DNA of 40,667 bases, taken from a virus. The notes under the pieces are model-generated. The model made no database searches and was not told the DNA's origin. It saw nothing but the letters and a program-made list of their open reading frames with translations. The translations under genes and the position numbers were made by a program. Positions 28,877 to 38,325 of the stretch are shown here, one piece after another (position 1 is the first letter of the stretch; each line of letters opens with the position of its first letter). The DNA lies in IMG/VR virus record IMGVR_UViG_3300036760_000107, positions 1 through 40,667 of that record; one strand, 5' to 3'.

Positions 28877-29587
28877 ATGTCACTTCTCACACTCATCCAA
28901 AAGGTATCGCTGCGGGTCGGCGTGCCGAAGCCAAGCTCTGCGGTCGGTTCGAATATTGCCGCCGTCTATCAGATGATCGAATTGGCCAATGAGGAGGGGG
29001 AAGAACTCGCCAAGCAGTATCAATGGCAGGCGCTCACGCAGGAAGCGACCTTCTCGACCGTTGCGACTGAATCGCAGGGCTCGATCCTGACGATTGCCGG
29101 AGCAGATTTCAATTACATCGTCAACAACACGATTTGGAATCGTACTCTGCGCAGGCCCGTCTTTGGTCCGCTCTCGACGCAGCAATGGCAGCAACTGAAG
29201 GCCCAGAATTTTGTCGGGCCATGGAATCAGTACCGGCTGCGCGGCAACAACGTGCTGTTCATACCGATCCCGGCGGCAACGCAGACGTGCGCATTTGAAT
29301 GGTTCAGCAAGAATTGGTGCCAGAGCGCAGGGAGCACCGGACAGACAGCCTGGGCAGCCGATACCGATATCGGCATCCTGGACGAGGATCTGATGCGCCT
29401 GGGCCTCATGTGGAGATGGAAGGCTGCCAAGGGCTTGGATTACGCGCAGGACTTCGATAATTACAAGCTGGCAGTCAGCGCAGCGTCGAGCCGCGACGGC
29501 AGCAAGCCCACGCTCAGTTTGAGCGGCGACCCGACCGGCTTTCAGCCTGGCATCATCGTGCCCACGGGTTCCTGGAACGTTCCATGA
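28877..29587 (+). CDS. Head-tail adaptor / neck protein, 236 aa
   Basis: MSLLTLIQKVSLRVGVPKPS, then IELANEEGEELAKQYQWQAL, and a beta-rich second half (YRLRGNNVLFIPIPAATQTC) ending in a Pro/Gly-rich tail. This layout is typical of the P22 gp4 / T7 gp11-type adaptor that closes the portal. No binding site stronger than a purine run precedes the ATG, and the structured RNA lies just upstream. Assigned from pattern and position. Confidence 0.75.
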   Translation: MSLLTLIQKVSLRVGVPKPSSAVGSNIAAVYQMIELANEEGEELAKQYQWQALTQEATFSTVATESQGSILTIAGADFNYIVNNTIWNRTLRRPVFGPLSTQQWQQLKAQNFVGPWNQYRLRGNNVLFIPIPAATQTCAFEWFSKNWCQSAGSTGQTAWAADTDIGILDEDLMRLGLMWRWKAAKGLDYAQDFDNYKLAVSAASSRDGSKPTLSLSGDPTGFQPGIIVPTGSWNVP

Positions 29588-31167
29588 GACAGGCAGCGCG
29601 CCGCAATCCAGCGCGCCGCAATCCAGCGCGCCGCAATCCAGCGCGCCGACCTGTCGCGCGCACCGACTCGATACCGGCTCCGGTGGGCGGATGGAACGCT
29701 CGCGACAGTCTAGCCGATATGGAGCCCACCGACGCGCCGATTATGGACAACTTCTGGCCGCTTACCACTGCGGTCATGCTGCGCAAGGGCCACACGCAAT
29801 ATTCGACTGGGCTCGGCGGGCAGGTCGAATCCATCTTTGCCTACAACACACCGAGCGGCACACAATCGCTATTCGGCGTAGCGGGAAACAGCATCTACGA
29901 TTGCACGGCGGGCGGCGCGGTGGGCGCTGCATCGGTTACTGGCCTATCGAATTCGCGCTTTCAGTACCTGAATATTTCGACCAGCGGCGGCAATTTTCTG
30001 CTCTGCGTGAACGGCGCGGATAAACTGCGCGGCTACAACGGTTCTGCCTGGTGGGCGGATGGAGATGGCCTGCACGATATTACTGGACTGGATACCGCGA
30101 CGTGCGTTCACATCGGCTTGCACAAAAATCGCGTCTGGCTGATCGTGAGCGGAAGCCTGAAGGCGTGGTATCTCGGCACGAATTCAATCGCCGGAGCCGC
30201 CAATCCATTCGACCTGTCGAGCGTGGCGCAGCAGGGCGGTTACTTGGTGGCGATGGGTACATGGACCATCGATGCCGGATACGGAGTCGATGATCTGGCG
30301 GTGTTCGTCACATCGGTTGGAGAAATCATCGTCTACCGTGGCACCGATGTATCTTCGAGTTCTACGTGGGCGCTGGTGGGCGTCTGGCGGCTCGGGAGTC
30401 CGCTCGGGCGGCGTTGCCTGATGAAATATGCAGGTGATTTGCTCATCATTTCACAGGATGGAATTTTGCCGCTCGCCTCGGCGCTGCAATCATCTCGGCT
30501 CAATCCGCAAGTCGCACTATCGGACAAAATTCAGCAGGTCTACAGCGAATCGGCCGGCAATTTCAAATCCAACTTCGGCTGGCAGGCACTCTACTATCCA
30601 GGCGCAAATATGCTTCTCTTCAATGTCCCGGTGGCCGAGGGTGCCTCGCAGCAGCAGTACGCGATGAACACGATTACGAAAGCGTGGGCTCGATTCAAGG
30701 GCTGGTCGGCCAACGTGTTTGAAATGTTTCAGGACAATCTATATTTTGGCGGCAACGGATTTGTCGCAAAGGCATGGAATACCTTTGCGGACGCTGGAGC
30801 GACCATCGCGGCCGACGTGCTGCAAGCCTACAACTACTTCGGCGCGAAGGGGCAAAACAAACACTGGGTGATGTTTCGACCGACGCTCCTATCGAACAGC
30901 AATCCGACTATCTACGCTACCGTCAACGTCGATTTCAATCCTGAGCCACCGCTTTCGTTGTTGTCCTACGCGCCGACGAATTATGGCTTGTGGGGTTCCG
31001 GCTCCTGGGGTGCTGCTCTGTGGGGCAGCGGTTTGCCCCTTGCTGCGTGGCAGGACTGCGGACAGGTTGGCTATGCGGGCGCGCTGCGGATGCAGATCAC
31101 ATCCAGTGGCGCGGACCTGAAATGGATGAGCACCGATTTCGTGAGCGAGCGCGGGGGCGTGCTGTGA
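29584..31167 (+). CDS. Tail hub / DNA-stabilisation protein (P22 gp10-like), 527 aa
   Basis: After a basic repeat-built N-terminus (RRNPARRNPARRP) comes PAPVGGWNARDSLADMEPTD, then AVMLRKGHTQYSTGLGGQVE and beta-rich sequence to the end (LKYAGDLLIISQDGILPL type). I recognise this as the large neck/tail protein of podoviruses comparable to P22 gp10. It would connect the adaptor to the tail tip. The C-terminus has Gly/Trp-rich repeats (GLWGSGSWGAALWGSGLPL). The first codons overlap the previous stop by four bases. Confidence 0.8.
   Translation: MRQAARRNPARRNPARRNPARRPVARTDSIPAPVGGWNARDSLADMEPTDAPIMDNFWPLTTAVMLRKGHTQYSTGLGGQVESIFAYNTPSGTQSLFGVAGNSIYDCTAGGAVGAASVTGLSNSRFQYLNISTSGGNFLLCVNGADKLRGYNGSAWWADGDGLHDITGLDTATCVHIGLHKNRVWLIVSGSLKAWYLGTNSIAGAANPFDLSSVAQQGGYLVAMGTWTIDAGYGVDDLAVFVTSVGEIIVYRGTDVSSSSTWALVGVWRLGSPLGRRCLMKYAGDLLIISQDGILPLASALQSSRLNPQVALSDKIQQVYSESAGNFKSNFGWQALYYPGANMLLFNVPVAEGASQQQYAMNTITKAWARFKGWSANVFEMFQDNLYFGGNGFVAKAWNTFADAGATIAADVLQAYNYFGAKGQNKHWVMFRPTLLSNSNPTIYATVNVDFNPEPPLSLLSYAPTNYGLWGSGSWGAALWGSGLPLAAWQDCGQVGYAGALRMQITSSGADLKWMSTDFVSERGGVL
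29596..29648 (+). repeat. 15-bp tandem repeat in the start of a tail gene
   Basis: GCGCGCCGCAATCCA is repeated exactly three times (29596-29610, 29611-29625, 29626-29640), followed by eight more matching bases. It encodes repeats of ARRNP at the N-terminus of the tail protein. Length variation by slippage would keep the frame. Confidence 0.95.
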
Positions 31168-31613
31168 TCGATCTGGCGCAGCGACCGGAATACCTGTTCT
31201 GGGCGGCGCAGTGCATGAAGGCGCAACTCGATCCAAAAATGTGCGCTTGGATTACGCGCATTGGCGATGACCTGAACATCATGGGCGTGGTGGTCTACAC
31301 GCATGTCACGCGCACGAATTGCGATATGTCTGTAGCAGCCTCTACGCCGCATTTTCTCTCTCGCAGATTTCTCGATGTGGTTTTTCACTACCCGTTTATC
31401 ACGCTCGCATTGCCGCGCGTCAGTGCATTGATTGAGGAAGGAAACCAGCGCAGCTTGGCGCTGTGTTCCGGCTTGGGATTCAAGCGAGAGGGCACGCTGC
31501 GCCGAATGTTCGGCGCGCGTGACGGTATCCTCATGGGGATGATCCGCGAGGAATGCAGATGGATAGGAGCACGAAATGAGCAAAGACACTCCGCAACCGC
31601 CCGCGCAGCCTGA
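31164..31613 (+). CDS. GNAT-type acetyltransferase, 149 aa
   Basis: The segment ALIEEGNQRSLALCSGLGFK at about 92-111 is the acetyl-CoA-binding motif region of GNAT enzymes, preceded by FPITLALPRV-type strands. The start is GTG at 31164, overlapping the previous stop (GTGA). The substrate is unknown. GNAT genes beside tail genes occur in several phages and may modify a virion or host protein. Its 3' end overlaps the next gene by 38 bases. Confidence 0.75.
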   Translation: MIDLAQRPEYLFWAAQCMKAQLDPKMCAWITRIGDDLNIMGVVVYTHVTRTNCDMSVAASTPHFLSRRFLDVVFHYPFITLALPRVSALIEEGNQRSLALCSGLGFKREGTLRRMFGARDGILMGMIREECRWIGARNEQRHSATARAA

Positions 31614-32730
31614 TTACGTAGGGACTGCGCGATCACAAGCTATCGCGAGCAACCCGAACGTCAACAATCCGCTCGGCAGCCAACAGGTGACGTGGGCCGG
31701 GGATCAGCCGACCATCAATCAGACGCTCTCGCCCGCGCAGCAGCAGTTGCTGGAGAACTACCAGCGCAATCAGGGGATGGCGAGCAATGCTGCGAATTAT
31801 CAATTGCTCGGCGTTGGTGGGCAGTTCAATCCGCAGTTGAATGCGATGCGCTCGGAGTTGAGTCCGCTTCCGTACTCAGGGGCACCGACCGGGCAGCAAA
31901 CATCGTTCGGCGGCTACGGAGACGTGCAGACTGGCGTACAGGGTGGCGGGCCGATACAGCGCAATGTCGCGGGACCAGATCAATTCGCGGCGCAGGGGCT
32001 GCAAGCGCAAAACGCGATCATGGCGCGCCAACAGCCGTTGCTTGATCGCACACGCCGGATGCAGGAGACGCAACTGGCCAATCAGGGTATCGCGCGCGGC
32101 AGTGAAGCCTACGCGGCGGACGAGAGCCAACTCGCCCGGAACGAAACCGATGCGCAGCAGCAGGCCATTCTCGCCGGGAACCAACTTCAGCAGAATCTTT
32201 TCGGCATGGGCCTGCAATCCGGGCAGTTCGCGAACAATGCGCAGGGGCAGCAGTTCGGGCAAAATCTGCAACAGGGAAACTTTGCGAATCAGGCGCAGCA
32301 GCAGCAGTACAATCAGGGCCTCGGGTCGGCATCCTTCGCCAACCAGGCGCTGCAAAATCAGTTCGGACAGAATCAGGCAGCGAATCAGCAAAACCTGGGC
32401 TACCAGACGGCGGGCGCGCAGCTTGCGAACCAAGCCAATCAGCAGGGCTTCAACCAGCAGCAGGCGCAGTATCAGCTACCCTTCAACCTGTACAACTCTC
32501 TGCAACAGGGTTCGCAGGTCAACATGCCGCAGTTCCAGGGCTTCCAGGCGCCAAATTACCTCAACGCGGCGCAGATGCAGGGGCAGGCCGCCAACAACGC
32601 CTATAGCGCGCAGGTTGGGGCGCAGAACGCGCAAACGCAAGGCTTATTTGGATTGGGCGGTGCGGGATTGCAGGCGTTCGGAATGTCTCAGATGTCGCCG
32701 TATGGATTATTGGGGATGGGCGTAGGTTAG
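31576..32730 (+). CDS. Gln/Asn-rich ejection-type virion protein, 384 aa
   Basis: About a quarter of the residues are glutamine, with Asn, Ala and Gly making up much of the rest. Repeated QFGQNL, NFANQA and QGNFANQAQQQQYNQG segments run through 215-320. Charged residues are few. Such proteins near the tail hub often belong to the set ejected with DNA in short-tailed phages. The call is by composition and position. GGAGCACGA precedes the ATG. Confidence 0.65.
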   Translation: MSKDTPQPPAQPDYVGTARSQAIASNPNVNNPLGSQQVTWAGDQPTINQTLSPAQQQLLENYQRNQGMASNAANYQLLGVGGQFNPQLNAMRSELSPLPYSGAPTGQQTSFGGYGDVQTGVQGGGPIQRNVAGPDQFAAQGLQAQNAIMARQQPLLDRTRRMQETQLANQGIARGSEAYAADESQLARNETDAQQQAILAGNQLQQNLFGMGLQSGQFANNAQGQQFGQNLQQGNFANQAQQQQYNQGLGSASFANQALQNQFGQNQAANQQNLGYQTAGAQLANQANQQGFNQQQAQYQLPFNLYNSLQQGSQVNMPQFQGFQAPNYLNAAQMQGQAANNAYSAQVGAQNAQTQGLFGLGGAGLQAFGMSQMSPYGLLGMGVG

Positions 32731-32739
32731 GAGATCGAC

Positions 32740-34542
32740 ATGACAGGCATACAGCCCATCAACTTCACAGCCCCGACGGAGTACACCGCCGAGGAGCAGG
32801 CCATTGCTCGGCAACGCGCGCTCGCGCAAATGTTGCAGCAACAAGGCATGTCGCCAATCGAGCAGCAGCCTACCGCCGGCGGCTTTACCGTACCGATCAG
32901 CCCGTATCAGGGCCTCGCCAAGATGCTGCAAGGCTATGCAGGTATGAGGGGCGAACAGATGGCGGGTGAGCGCGAAAGAGCGCTCTCCGAGAAGGTGAGA
33001 ACCGATCGCCAATCTGCCCTCGCGCGCGCGATGCAATTGTATACCGGCACCCCGGGGCGCGAAGTCGGCGCGAACGAAATGGGCGATCAGGGTTATTCGG
33101 TCCCGGCGCGGCAAGGCGACATGACCGCCGCCGGATCATCCTTGCTGACCTCTGGCGATCCGCTGCTTTCGCAAATCGGCGGACCCATGCTACAGCACGG
33201 CATGAATCAGCAGATGCTAGCGCAGATCCTTGCGCAGCATGGCGGCGGGGGCATGGGCGGCGCGCTTCCTGTAGCGATGGGGCAGGGCATTGGCGGCGCA
33301 GCGCCGTCGCAATCGCCTGGACCAATCGGAGCCGGGGCCGGGCAGGTGAGCCCGCTGGCACTGGCGCTCAGCGCGTCCGGCGTCCAAGGTGGCCCGGAAA
33401 TCGGCAAGATGTTCCAGACGGCGCAGACTGAGGCTGGCAAGCCGGTGCGCTTCAATGCTGGCGGCGGGCTGGCCGACGCAACGGGTCGCGTGATCCTGAG
33501 CGCGCCGCAAAACGGCATTCAGAACACCTTCGGCCCTGGAGGCGTAGCCACCGCCGCCCCTGTGCCAGGACATGCTTTAGCCTCGGCAAATCAATCGGCC
33601 GCAACTGCCGCTGGCACTGCTTACGGTCGATTGCCTTACGAGCCGCCTGCACCGGTCAATTTTCCCGGACAGCCATACGCGCAGACGCCTTCACAACAAA
33701 TCCAGACCGCTACCGGGGCACCTCCGCCTACGCCACAGCAATTATTGGCTCCGCAGACTCCTGTTCAGCAAGCGCCTGAAGTCATAAAAGCCGATATGCC
33801 AACCGATCAGCAAGCGCGAGATATGGCTGTGAATCTATCTGCGGCCGGTAAAAATGTTGTCATTCGCGGACCGCAACCGACGCGTCTTGGAGTCAGGTTA
33901 CAAGACCAAGGCGAAACCGAAACGCAGAAAACATCCGGTAGGGGATTGGGCGAACTCGACAACCAAATACGCTCGGCTGGGTTAAATGCAAGCCGCAAAA
34001 TAAACCAATTTAACCGTCTCGGAAATTTGCTCGAAAACACGGAAACCGGAAAACTACAACCGGCTGGGTATGAATTGGCGGCGTATGCGCAATCCATCGG
34101 TCTTCCGATTGACGCAAAGACGCAAAACTTTCAAGCGGCAAAATCCCTTGCAAACGAAATGGCGCTGCAATTACGCAATCCTGAAGGTGGGGCAGGTATG
34201 CCTGGGAACTTCTCCGATCAGGATCGGCGATACCTGCAACAGATCATCGCGAACATAGACAAGGTTCCGGGAGCAAACAAGTTGCTTATTGACGGCATGA
34301 TAAAGATGCATCAACGGGATCAGGAAATTGCCAAACTTGGGCGTGAATACAAGATCAAACACGGAGGGGTTTTGGACGATGGATTTTTCCAAGAGGTTCA
34401 GGATTTTTCAGAAGCACATCCGTTGTTTCCGAAGGCATCAATAGCCGTCCCATCTATTGATGACAAACCACAAACACTAACGTCTGCGGAACAACAAGAA
34501 CTCGATCAACTGCGTCAGAGATTCGGCAATGGGCGACGTTGA
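32740..34542 (+). CDS. Putative internal virion / ejection protein, 600 aa
   Basis: Gln/Ala/Gly/Pro-rich for the first 380 residues (EEQAIARQRALAQMLQQQGM; GGGGMGGALPVAMGQGIGGA). The last 220 residues are more charged and globular (LGNLLENTETGKLQPAGYEL). The DNA from about 33,780 onward is AT-richer with other codon choices than the front part, as if the gene were a mosaic. A role in genome ejection is inferred from neighbours. It overlaps the next gene by 14 bases. Confidence 0.65.
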   Translation: MTGIQPINFTAPTEYTAEEQAIARQRALAQMLQQQGMSPIEQQPTAGGFTVPISPYQGLAKMLQGYAGMRGEQMAGERERALSEKVRTDRQSALARAMQLYTGTPGREVGANEMGDQGYSVPARQGDMTAAGSSLLTSGDPLLSQIGGPMLQHGMNQQMLAQILAQHGGGGMGGALPVAMGQGIGGAAPSQSPGPIGAGAGQVSPLALALSASGVQGGPEIGKMFQTAQTEAGKPVRFNAGGGLADATGRVILSAPQNGIQNTFGPGGVATAAPVPGHALASANQSAATAAGTAYGRLPYEPPAPVNFPGQPYAQTPSQQIQTATGAPPPTPQQLLAPQTPVQQAPEVIKADMPTDQQARDMAVNLSAAGKNVVIRGPQPTRLGVRLQDQGETETQKTSGRGLGELDNQIRSAGLNASRKINQFNRLGNLLENTETGKLQPAGYELAAYAQSIGLPIDAKTQNFQAAKSLANEMALQLRNPEGGAGMPGNFSDQDRRYLQQIIANIDKVPGANKLLIDGMIKMHQRDQEIAKLGREYKIKHGGVLDDGFFQEVQDFSEAHPLFPKASIAVPSIDDKPQTLTSAEQQELDQLRQRFGNGRR

Positions 34543-36163
34543 AGACCTCGCTGCATTAAGGCGGTTAGCTGATCTTGAAGCGAAGGCAGGCAATGCGCCT
34601 GTCCGTCTTCCGTTATCGCAACGCGTCGGCCAATCAACGCCAGAACAGCAGCGCTTGCGCGATGTGGTATCAAATGCCGTAGGTGAAGGCGCGGCAGCGA
34701 TTCCTGATATGTTCCTGAACGCGCCGGCCAATACGATAAATCTAGGCAACGCAGCAATCGGTACAGGTATGGCTGCGATGGGAAGATCGGATCTTGCTCC
34801 CAATCTCATGCAGAATCCAGACTATGCACGCAGAGCATTTCAATGGATGGGGCTTATCAAGCCTCAACAAGCCCCGCAGACACCTGGAGAAGGCTATCTG
34901 GCGGCCGGAGCAAGCGGAGCCGCTGGGGGATCTGTAGGAGGCTTCCCAGGCATGATTGTAGGCGCTACCTCTAACCTAATCGGGCATGGCGTTTCAGAGG
35001 TTACTGGAAGTCCGGCGCTTGGAACGTTGACCGGGATGGCTGTTCCTATGGGAGCCAATGCAGCAGCGAATTACGGCAATAATCAGATGCGACTCGCTGC
35101 GCAACTACGGAGTCAGAATGCCCCGGCAATGGACACTCTGACGGAGGTCAGAAACGCCGGCTATAAAATCCCTCCGAGTCAGATCAAACCATCTCTCATC
35201 AATCGAATAGCGGAAAGTTTTGGCGGCAAAGCGGCGACGCAACAAGAGGCGTCTATTTACAACGAGGGGCCATCTGGAATCACCGCTGAATTAGTGCGGC
35301 AAGGCTTACAAATTCCACCCGGTACGGGGATAACGGAGGGGATGCTTTCTGATTTATCCAAGCAACGGGCGCAACCGTATAGAGATGCAGCGGCTTTGCC
35401 AGGGCTCCCGGCACAGCAAATTGTACAAAACCCGAACACGCAATATCCAATCAGATATATGGGGCCAACGCCTCAACTTCCTTCTGAAGCTCTGAAAGAC
35501 CTGAATAAAGCAAGGATAGATGCCAAAGATCATTGGCGTGAGTTTCAGCGGCAGGGAAGCGTTGCAGCACGGGACGCTTACCAATCAGCGTCGCAAAGGG
35601 CGGCACAACTAGAATTAGACTTAGAGAAGGCGGCAGTTGCGGCGGGGCGATCTGACCTGTTACCAGCGCTGCGCAACGCCAGAACTGAAATTGCAAAGAT
35701 CCACGATGTTGATCGGGCAATGAATACCGATAGAGGAGAGGTCAGCGCCATAGATTTAGCGAAAGCAAAAGAACGCGGTGTGCCACTTTCTGGAGGATTG
35801 CTGACTGCGGCCAAAATGGGTAACGCTTATCCAAAGGCAGTGCAACGACCAGAGATCATAGGGAGTCCCGGTGTCAATAATCTCGTCGCAGGTCTTTCCT
35901 CCGCTACCGGAGCCGGTATCGGCGCTATTACAGGAGGATGGCCTGGAGCGACTGCTGGCGCTGCCGCTGGTGCAGTGGGTGTGCCTATTGCACAAATGCT
36001 CGCCAGAAAACTCATTCTATCTAGCCCATATCAGAGACTGATGGCAACCCCTAATTATGACGCTGGAGTTATCTCTCAAGGCGCATCAAGGATGGCAACT
36101 TCTCCGCACGTGCAAGCGCTGATTTCATATCTCATGGCACGCAATCTTAACAAGCAGGAGTAG
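34529..36163 (+). CDS. Putative ejection protein with hydrophobic Gly/Ala segments, 544 aa
   Basis: It contains long Gly/Ala-rich hydrophobic stretches (AAGASGAAGGSVGGFPGMIV at about 130; a second near the C-terminus, TGAGIGAITGGWPGATAGAA) that could insert in membranes, as expected of DNA-ejection proteins. Between them is a helical, charged region with a long amphipathic stretch (QRAAQLELDLEKAAVAAGRS). The AT-richer composition shared with the end of the previous gene stops sharply at the tail-fibre gene. Confidence 0.62.
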   Translation: MGDVEDLAALRRLADLEAKAGNAPVRLPLSQRVGQSTPEQQRLRDVVSNAVGEGAAAIPDMFLNAPANTINLGNAAIGTGMAAMGRSDLAPNLMQNPDYARRAFQWMGLIKPQQAPQTPGEGYLAAGASGAAGGSVGGFPGMIVGATSNLIGHGVSEVTGSPALGTLTGMAVPMGANAAANYGNNQMRLAAQLRSQNAPAMDTLTEVRNAGYKIPPSQIKPSLINRIAESFGGKAATQQEASIYNEGPSGITAELVRQGLQIPPGTGITEGMLSDLSKQRAQPYRDAAALPGLPAQQIVQNPNTQYPIRYMGPTPQLPSEALKDLNKARIDAKDHWREFQRQGSVAARDAYQSASQRAAQLELDLEKAAVAAGRSDLLPALRNARTEIAKIHDVDRAMNTDRGEVSAIDLAKAKERGVPLSGGLLTAAKMGNAYPKAVQRPEIIGSPGVNNLVAGLSSATGAGIGAITGGWPGATAGAAAGAVGVPIAQMLARKLILSSPYQRLMATPNYDAGVISQGASRMATSPHVQALISYLMARNLNKQE

Positions 36164-36167
36164 AGCC

Positions 36168-37175
36168 ATGCCACGCACCGCATCAACAGGGGCCTACGCA
36201 GCGCCCTCGAATAGTTGGAACCCGGCCGTTGACGCCACGGTAATCGCAACGACCGATTGGAATACGCTGCTCGCTGATATCGCCACCGCGCTATCGACCG
36301 GCGCGGCTACCACGCGCGCACTGTGGCCGACTGCGGCGCAAGTGCAGGATGGTACGCTGACGGTCCTTGGCTCCGTCGCTGGCGCCGACACGATCACCGC
36401 GACCGCTCCGCTTTCGATGAACGCCTATGCTCTGGGGCAGTGCTTCCGTTGGATCGCGGCGGGGACCAACACCGGGCCTGCAACGCTCAACATCAATTCG
36501 ATCGCTGCCAAGGCGATAACGAAATTCGGCACAACGGCGCTGATTGCCGGGGACATGGTAACAGGCGGCAGCTACGAGGCGGTCTACGACGGGACGCGAT
36601 TCCAGCTCATCAATCCGCTGATCGTCAAGACCGGCTTGGATTTCATCAGTTCTGCCACGGCGGCGGCGTCTGCCTCGATCGTGTTTACCGCCGGGATCAC
36701 CAGCGCTTACGATCATTACCTGCTGGTCGGCACGGCGATTATTCCGGCCACCGATGACAAAAATCTACTGTTCCGCGTGAGCGAGGATGCGGGGGCAACG
36801 TATAAAGCCGGGGCGAACGATTATCGGCAACTGACCAACGGGCTGTACACCGCGGCAAATGTCATCTCGTCGGGCGCTGCCAACGCTACGTCCATTCAGC
36901 TCGCGTCCGGTACGTTTTCCATCGGGATTGACAACGGCGCGACCGAAGGCGTCGAGTTCGAGCTGCACCTTTTCAATCCAGCGTCTGCTGCGCTGACCAA
37001 GCGCGTGCAATTTCAATCGTCATGGATGGGCAGCGACGGAACCACAGTGAGTTCCATCATCTCGTCCGGCGCCTACAAGGGCACGACGAACGCCATCAAC
37101 GCGGTGCAATTCGTCATGTCCTCGGGGAACATCACATCTGGAACGATCCGGTTATACGGAGTGAGCCAATCATGA
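36168..37175 (+). CDS. Tail fibre / receptor-binding protein, 335 aa
   Basis: The start MPRTASTGAYAAPSNSWNPA and the following VDATVIATTDWNTLLADIAT are typical of phage tail-fibre N-termini. The middle and C-terminus are Ser/Thr/Ala/Gly-rich beta sequence (AGDMVTGGSYEAVYDGTRFQ). A small chaperone-like gene follows with a four-base overlap. Receptor specificity cannot be read from the sequence. Confidence 0.8.
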   Translation: MPRTASTGAYAAPSNSWNPAVDATVIATTDWNTLLADIATALSTGAATTRALWPTAAQVQDGTLTVLGSVAGADTITATAPLSMNAYALGQCFRWIAAGTNTGPATLNINSIAAKAITKFGTTALIAGDMVTGGSYEAVYDGTRFQLINPLIVKTGLDFISSATAAASASIVFTAGITSAYDHYLLVGTAIIPATDDKNLLFRVSEDAGATYKAGANDYRQLTNGLYTAANVISSGAANATSIQLASGTFSIGIDNGATEGVEFELHLFNPASAALTKRVQFQSSWMGSDGTTVSSIISSGAYKGTTNAINAVQFVMSSGNITSGTIRLYGVSQS

Positions 37176-37342
37176 AAAAGATCGTGGACGGCAAAGAAAT
37201 CGAAATGTCTACACATGAGGAGGCGGCGTTCCTCGCGCAGCAGGAGATCGATAGTGCACCGAACCAGGTGCAGCCAGCGCAATCGGTGGAAGAACGCCTA
37301 ACTATCATCGAGAAGCATCTGGGGATCGAAATCTCGAAGTGA
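37172..37342 (+). CDS. Small tail-fibre-associated protein, 56 aa
   Basis: MKKIVDGKEIEMSTHEEAAF and a helical C-terminal half (SVEERLTIIEKHLGIEISK). Short acidic proteins directly after fibres are often fibre assembly chaperones; this is a positional inference. ATGA and GTGA overlaps tie it to both neighbours. Confidence 0.6.
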   Translation: MKKIVDGKEIEMSTHEEAAFLAQQEIDSAPNQVQPAQSVEERLTIIEKHLGIEISK

Positions 37343-38325
37343 TCCCGATCACCGACTACGTGCCTCGCCCCGGTCCTTTCGCGTCCCGCCTGGACCTCAT
37401 TCCGCAGGTCGATGAGGTCTTTGACCAACTGTCAGAGGCCTCCTGCGAGGCGAACGCTGGGATGGACACGCTGGAGATCCTCGACAGTAGTCCGGCGCGG
37501 TATTCACGGCAGGCGAACTATTTCTGGTCGAGAGAACTGCTCGGCTGGCAGGATCGGGATGCCGGCTCGACAGGCCCGGCTACGCTCCAAGCGGCTGCAA
37601 TGCGTGGCGTGTGCCTGGAGAGCCTTGCTCCTTACTCACCAGCGGACGTGGCTGTGCGGCCTTCTGCAGAAGCCGAGGCCGACGCGGCGATGCGCAAGGT
37701 CACGCGGATCGAGCGGCTCACGTCGTTTGAACACGTCCGTTCCGCGCTCACTGAGGGGCTCCCCGTGATGTTCGGGATGCCGATCTCGCAGGAGTTCTAC
37801 GGTGTGACGGGGACGTTTGCCGAGCAGTTCGCGTCCTACCTCCGAGACGGATTTCCGTTCTGCGCGAGCGGTAGCAAGCTCGCTGCGGGAAACCACGCGA
37901 TGGTCCTCATCGGCTACGACGATCGCTTCGACGCCGCGCTGGTGCAGAACTCCTGGGGGTCGGGATGGGGAGACGGCGGATTCTGCGTCGTGCCGTGGCT
38001 GGACCTGTGGCGCAGCGCTTTCGATTTTCTGGTCGTGCGCGAGTTCAATGGGCAGACGTTCGGGCTGCCGCCTGTGCAGGATCAATACGCGATCGATCTG
38101 ACCGCGATCTTCATGGCGACCGTAGGACGGTCCCCTGCGCGGTGGGAGATCGATGCATGGAGAGCGACAGGTGGTTCAATGAACGTGATTCGCTGGTCAT
38201 TGACGACGACACCAGAATTCAAGGCTAGACTGCGGCTGTTCTTCCCCGAGTTCTACGCCCTGGTCTACGGCGGTGCGGACCCGATGAACACAGGTCCGAC
38301 CCCGAGGGGGCCGAATGATTACTGA
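37339..38325 (+). CDS. Papain-like (C1A) cysteine protease, 328 aa
   Basis: The active-site residues are all present: Q30 and C36 in DQLSEASCEANAG (spacing of six, as in papain), H186 in GNHAMVLIGYDD, and N204 in LVQNSWGSGWGDGGF. Residues 250-310 form a separate helical unit (IDLTAIFMATVGRSPARWEI) resembling DUF4214-type repeats. GTG at 37339 overlaps the previous stop by four bases. It may process virion proteins, peptidoglycan-linked proteins or host targets. The position after the fibre suggests a virion-linked or entry role. No signal peptide is seen. Confidence 0.85.
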   Translation: MIPITDYVPRPGPFASRLDLIPQVDEVFDQLSEASCEANAGMDTLEILDSSPARYSRQANYFWSRELLGWQDRDAGSTGPATLQAAAMRGVCLESLAPYSPADVAVRPSAEAEADAAMRKVTRIERLTSFEHVRSALTEGLPVMFGMPISQEFYGVTGTFAEQFASYLRDGFPFCASGSKLAAGNHAMVLIGYDDRFDAALVQNSWGSGWGDGGFCVVPWLDLWRSAFDFLVVREFNGQTFGLPPVQDQYAIDLTAIFMATVGRSPARWEIDAWRATGGSMNVIRWSLTTTPEFKARLRLFFPEFYALVYGGADPMNTGPTPRGPNDY

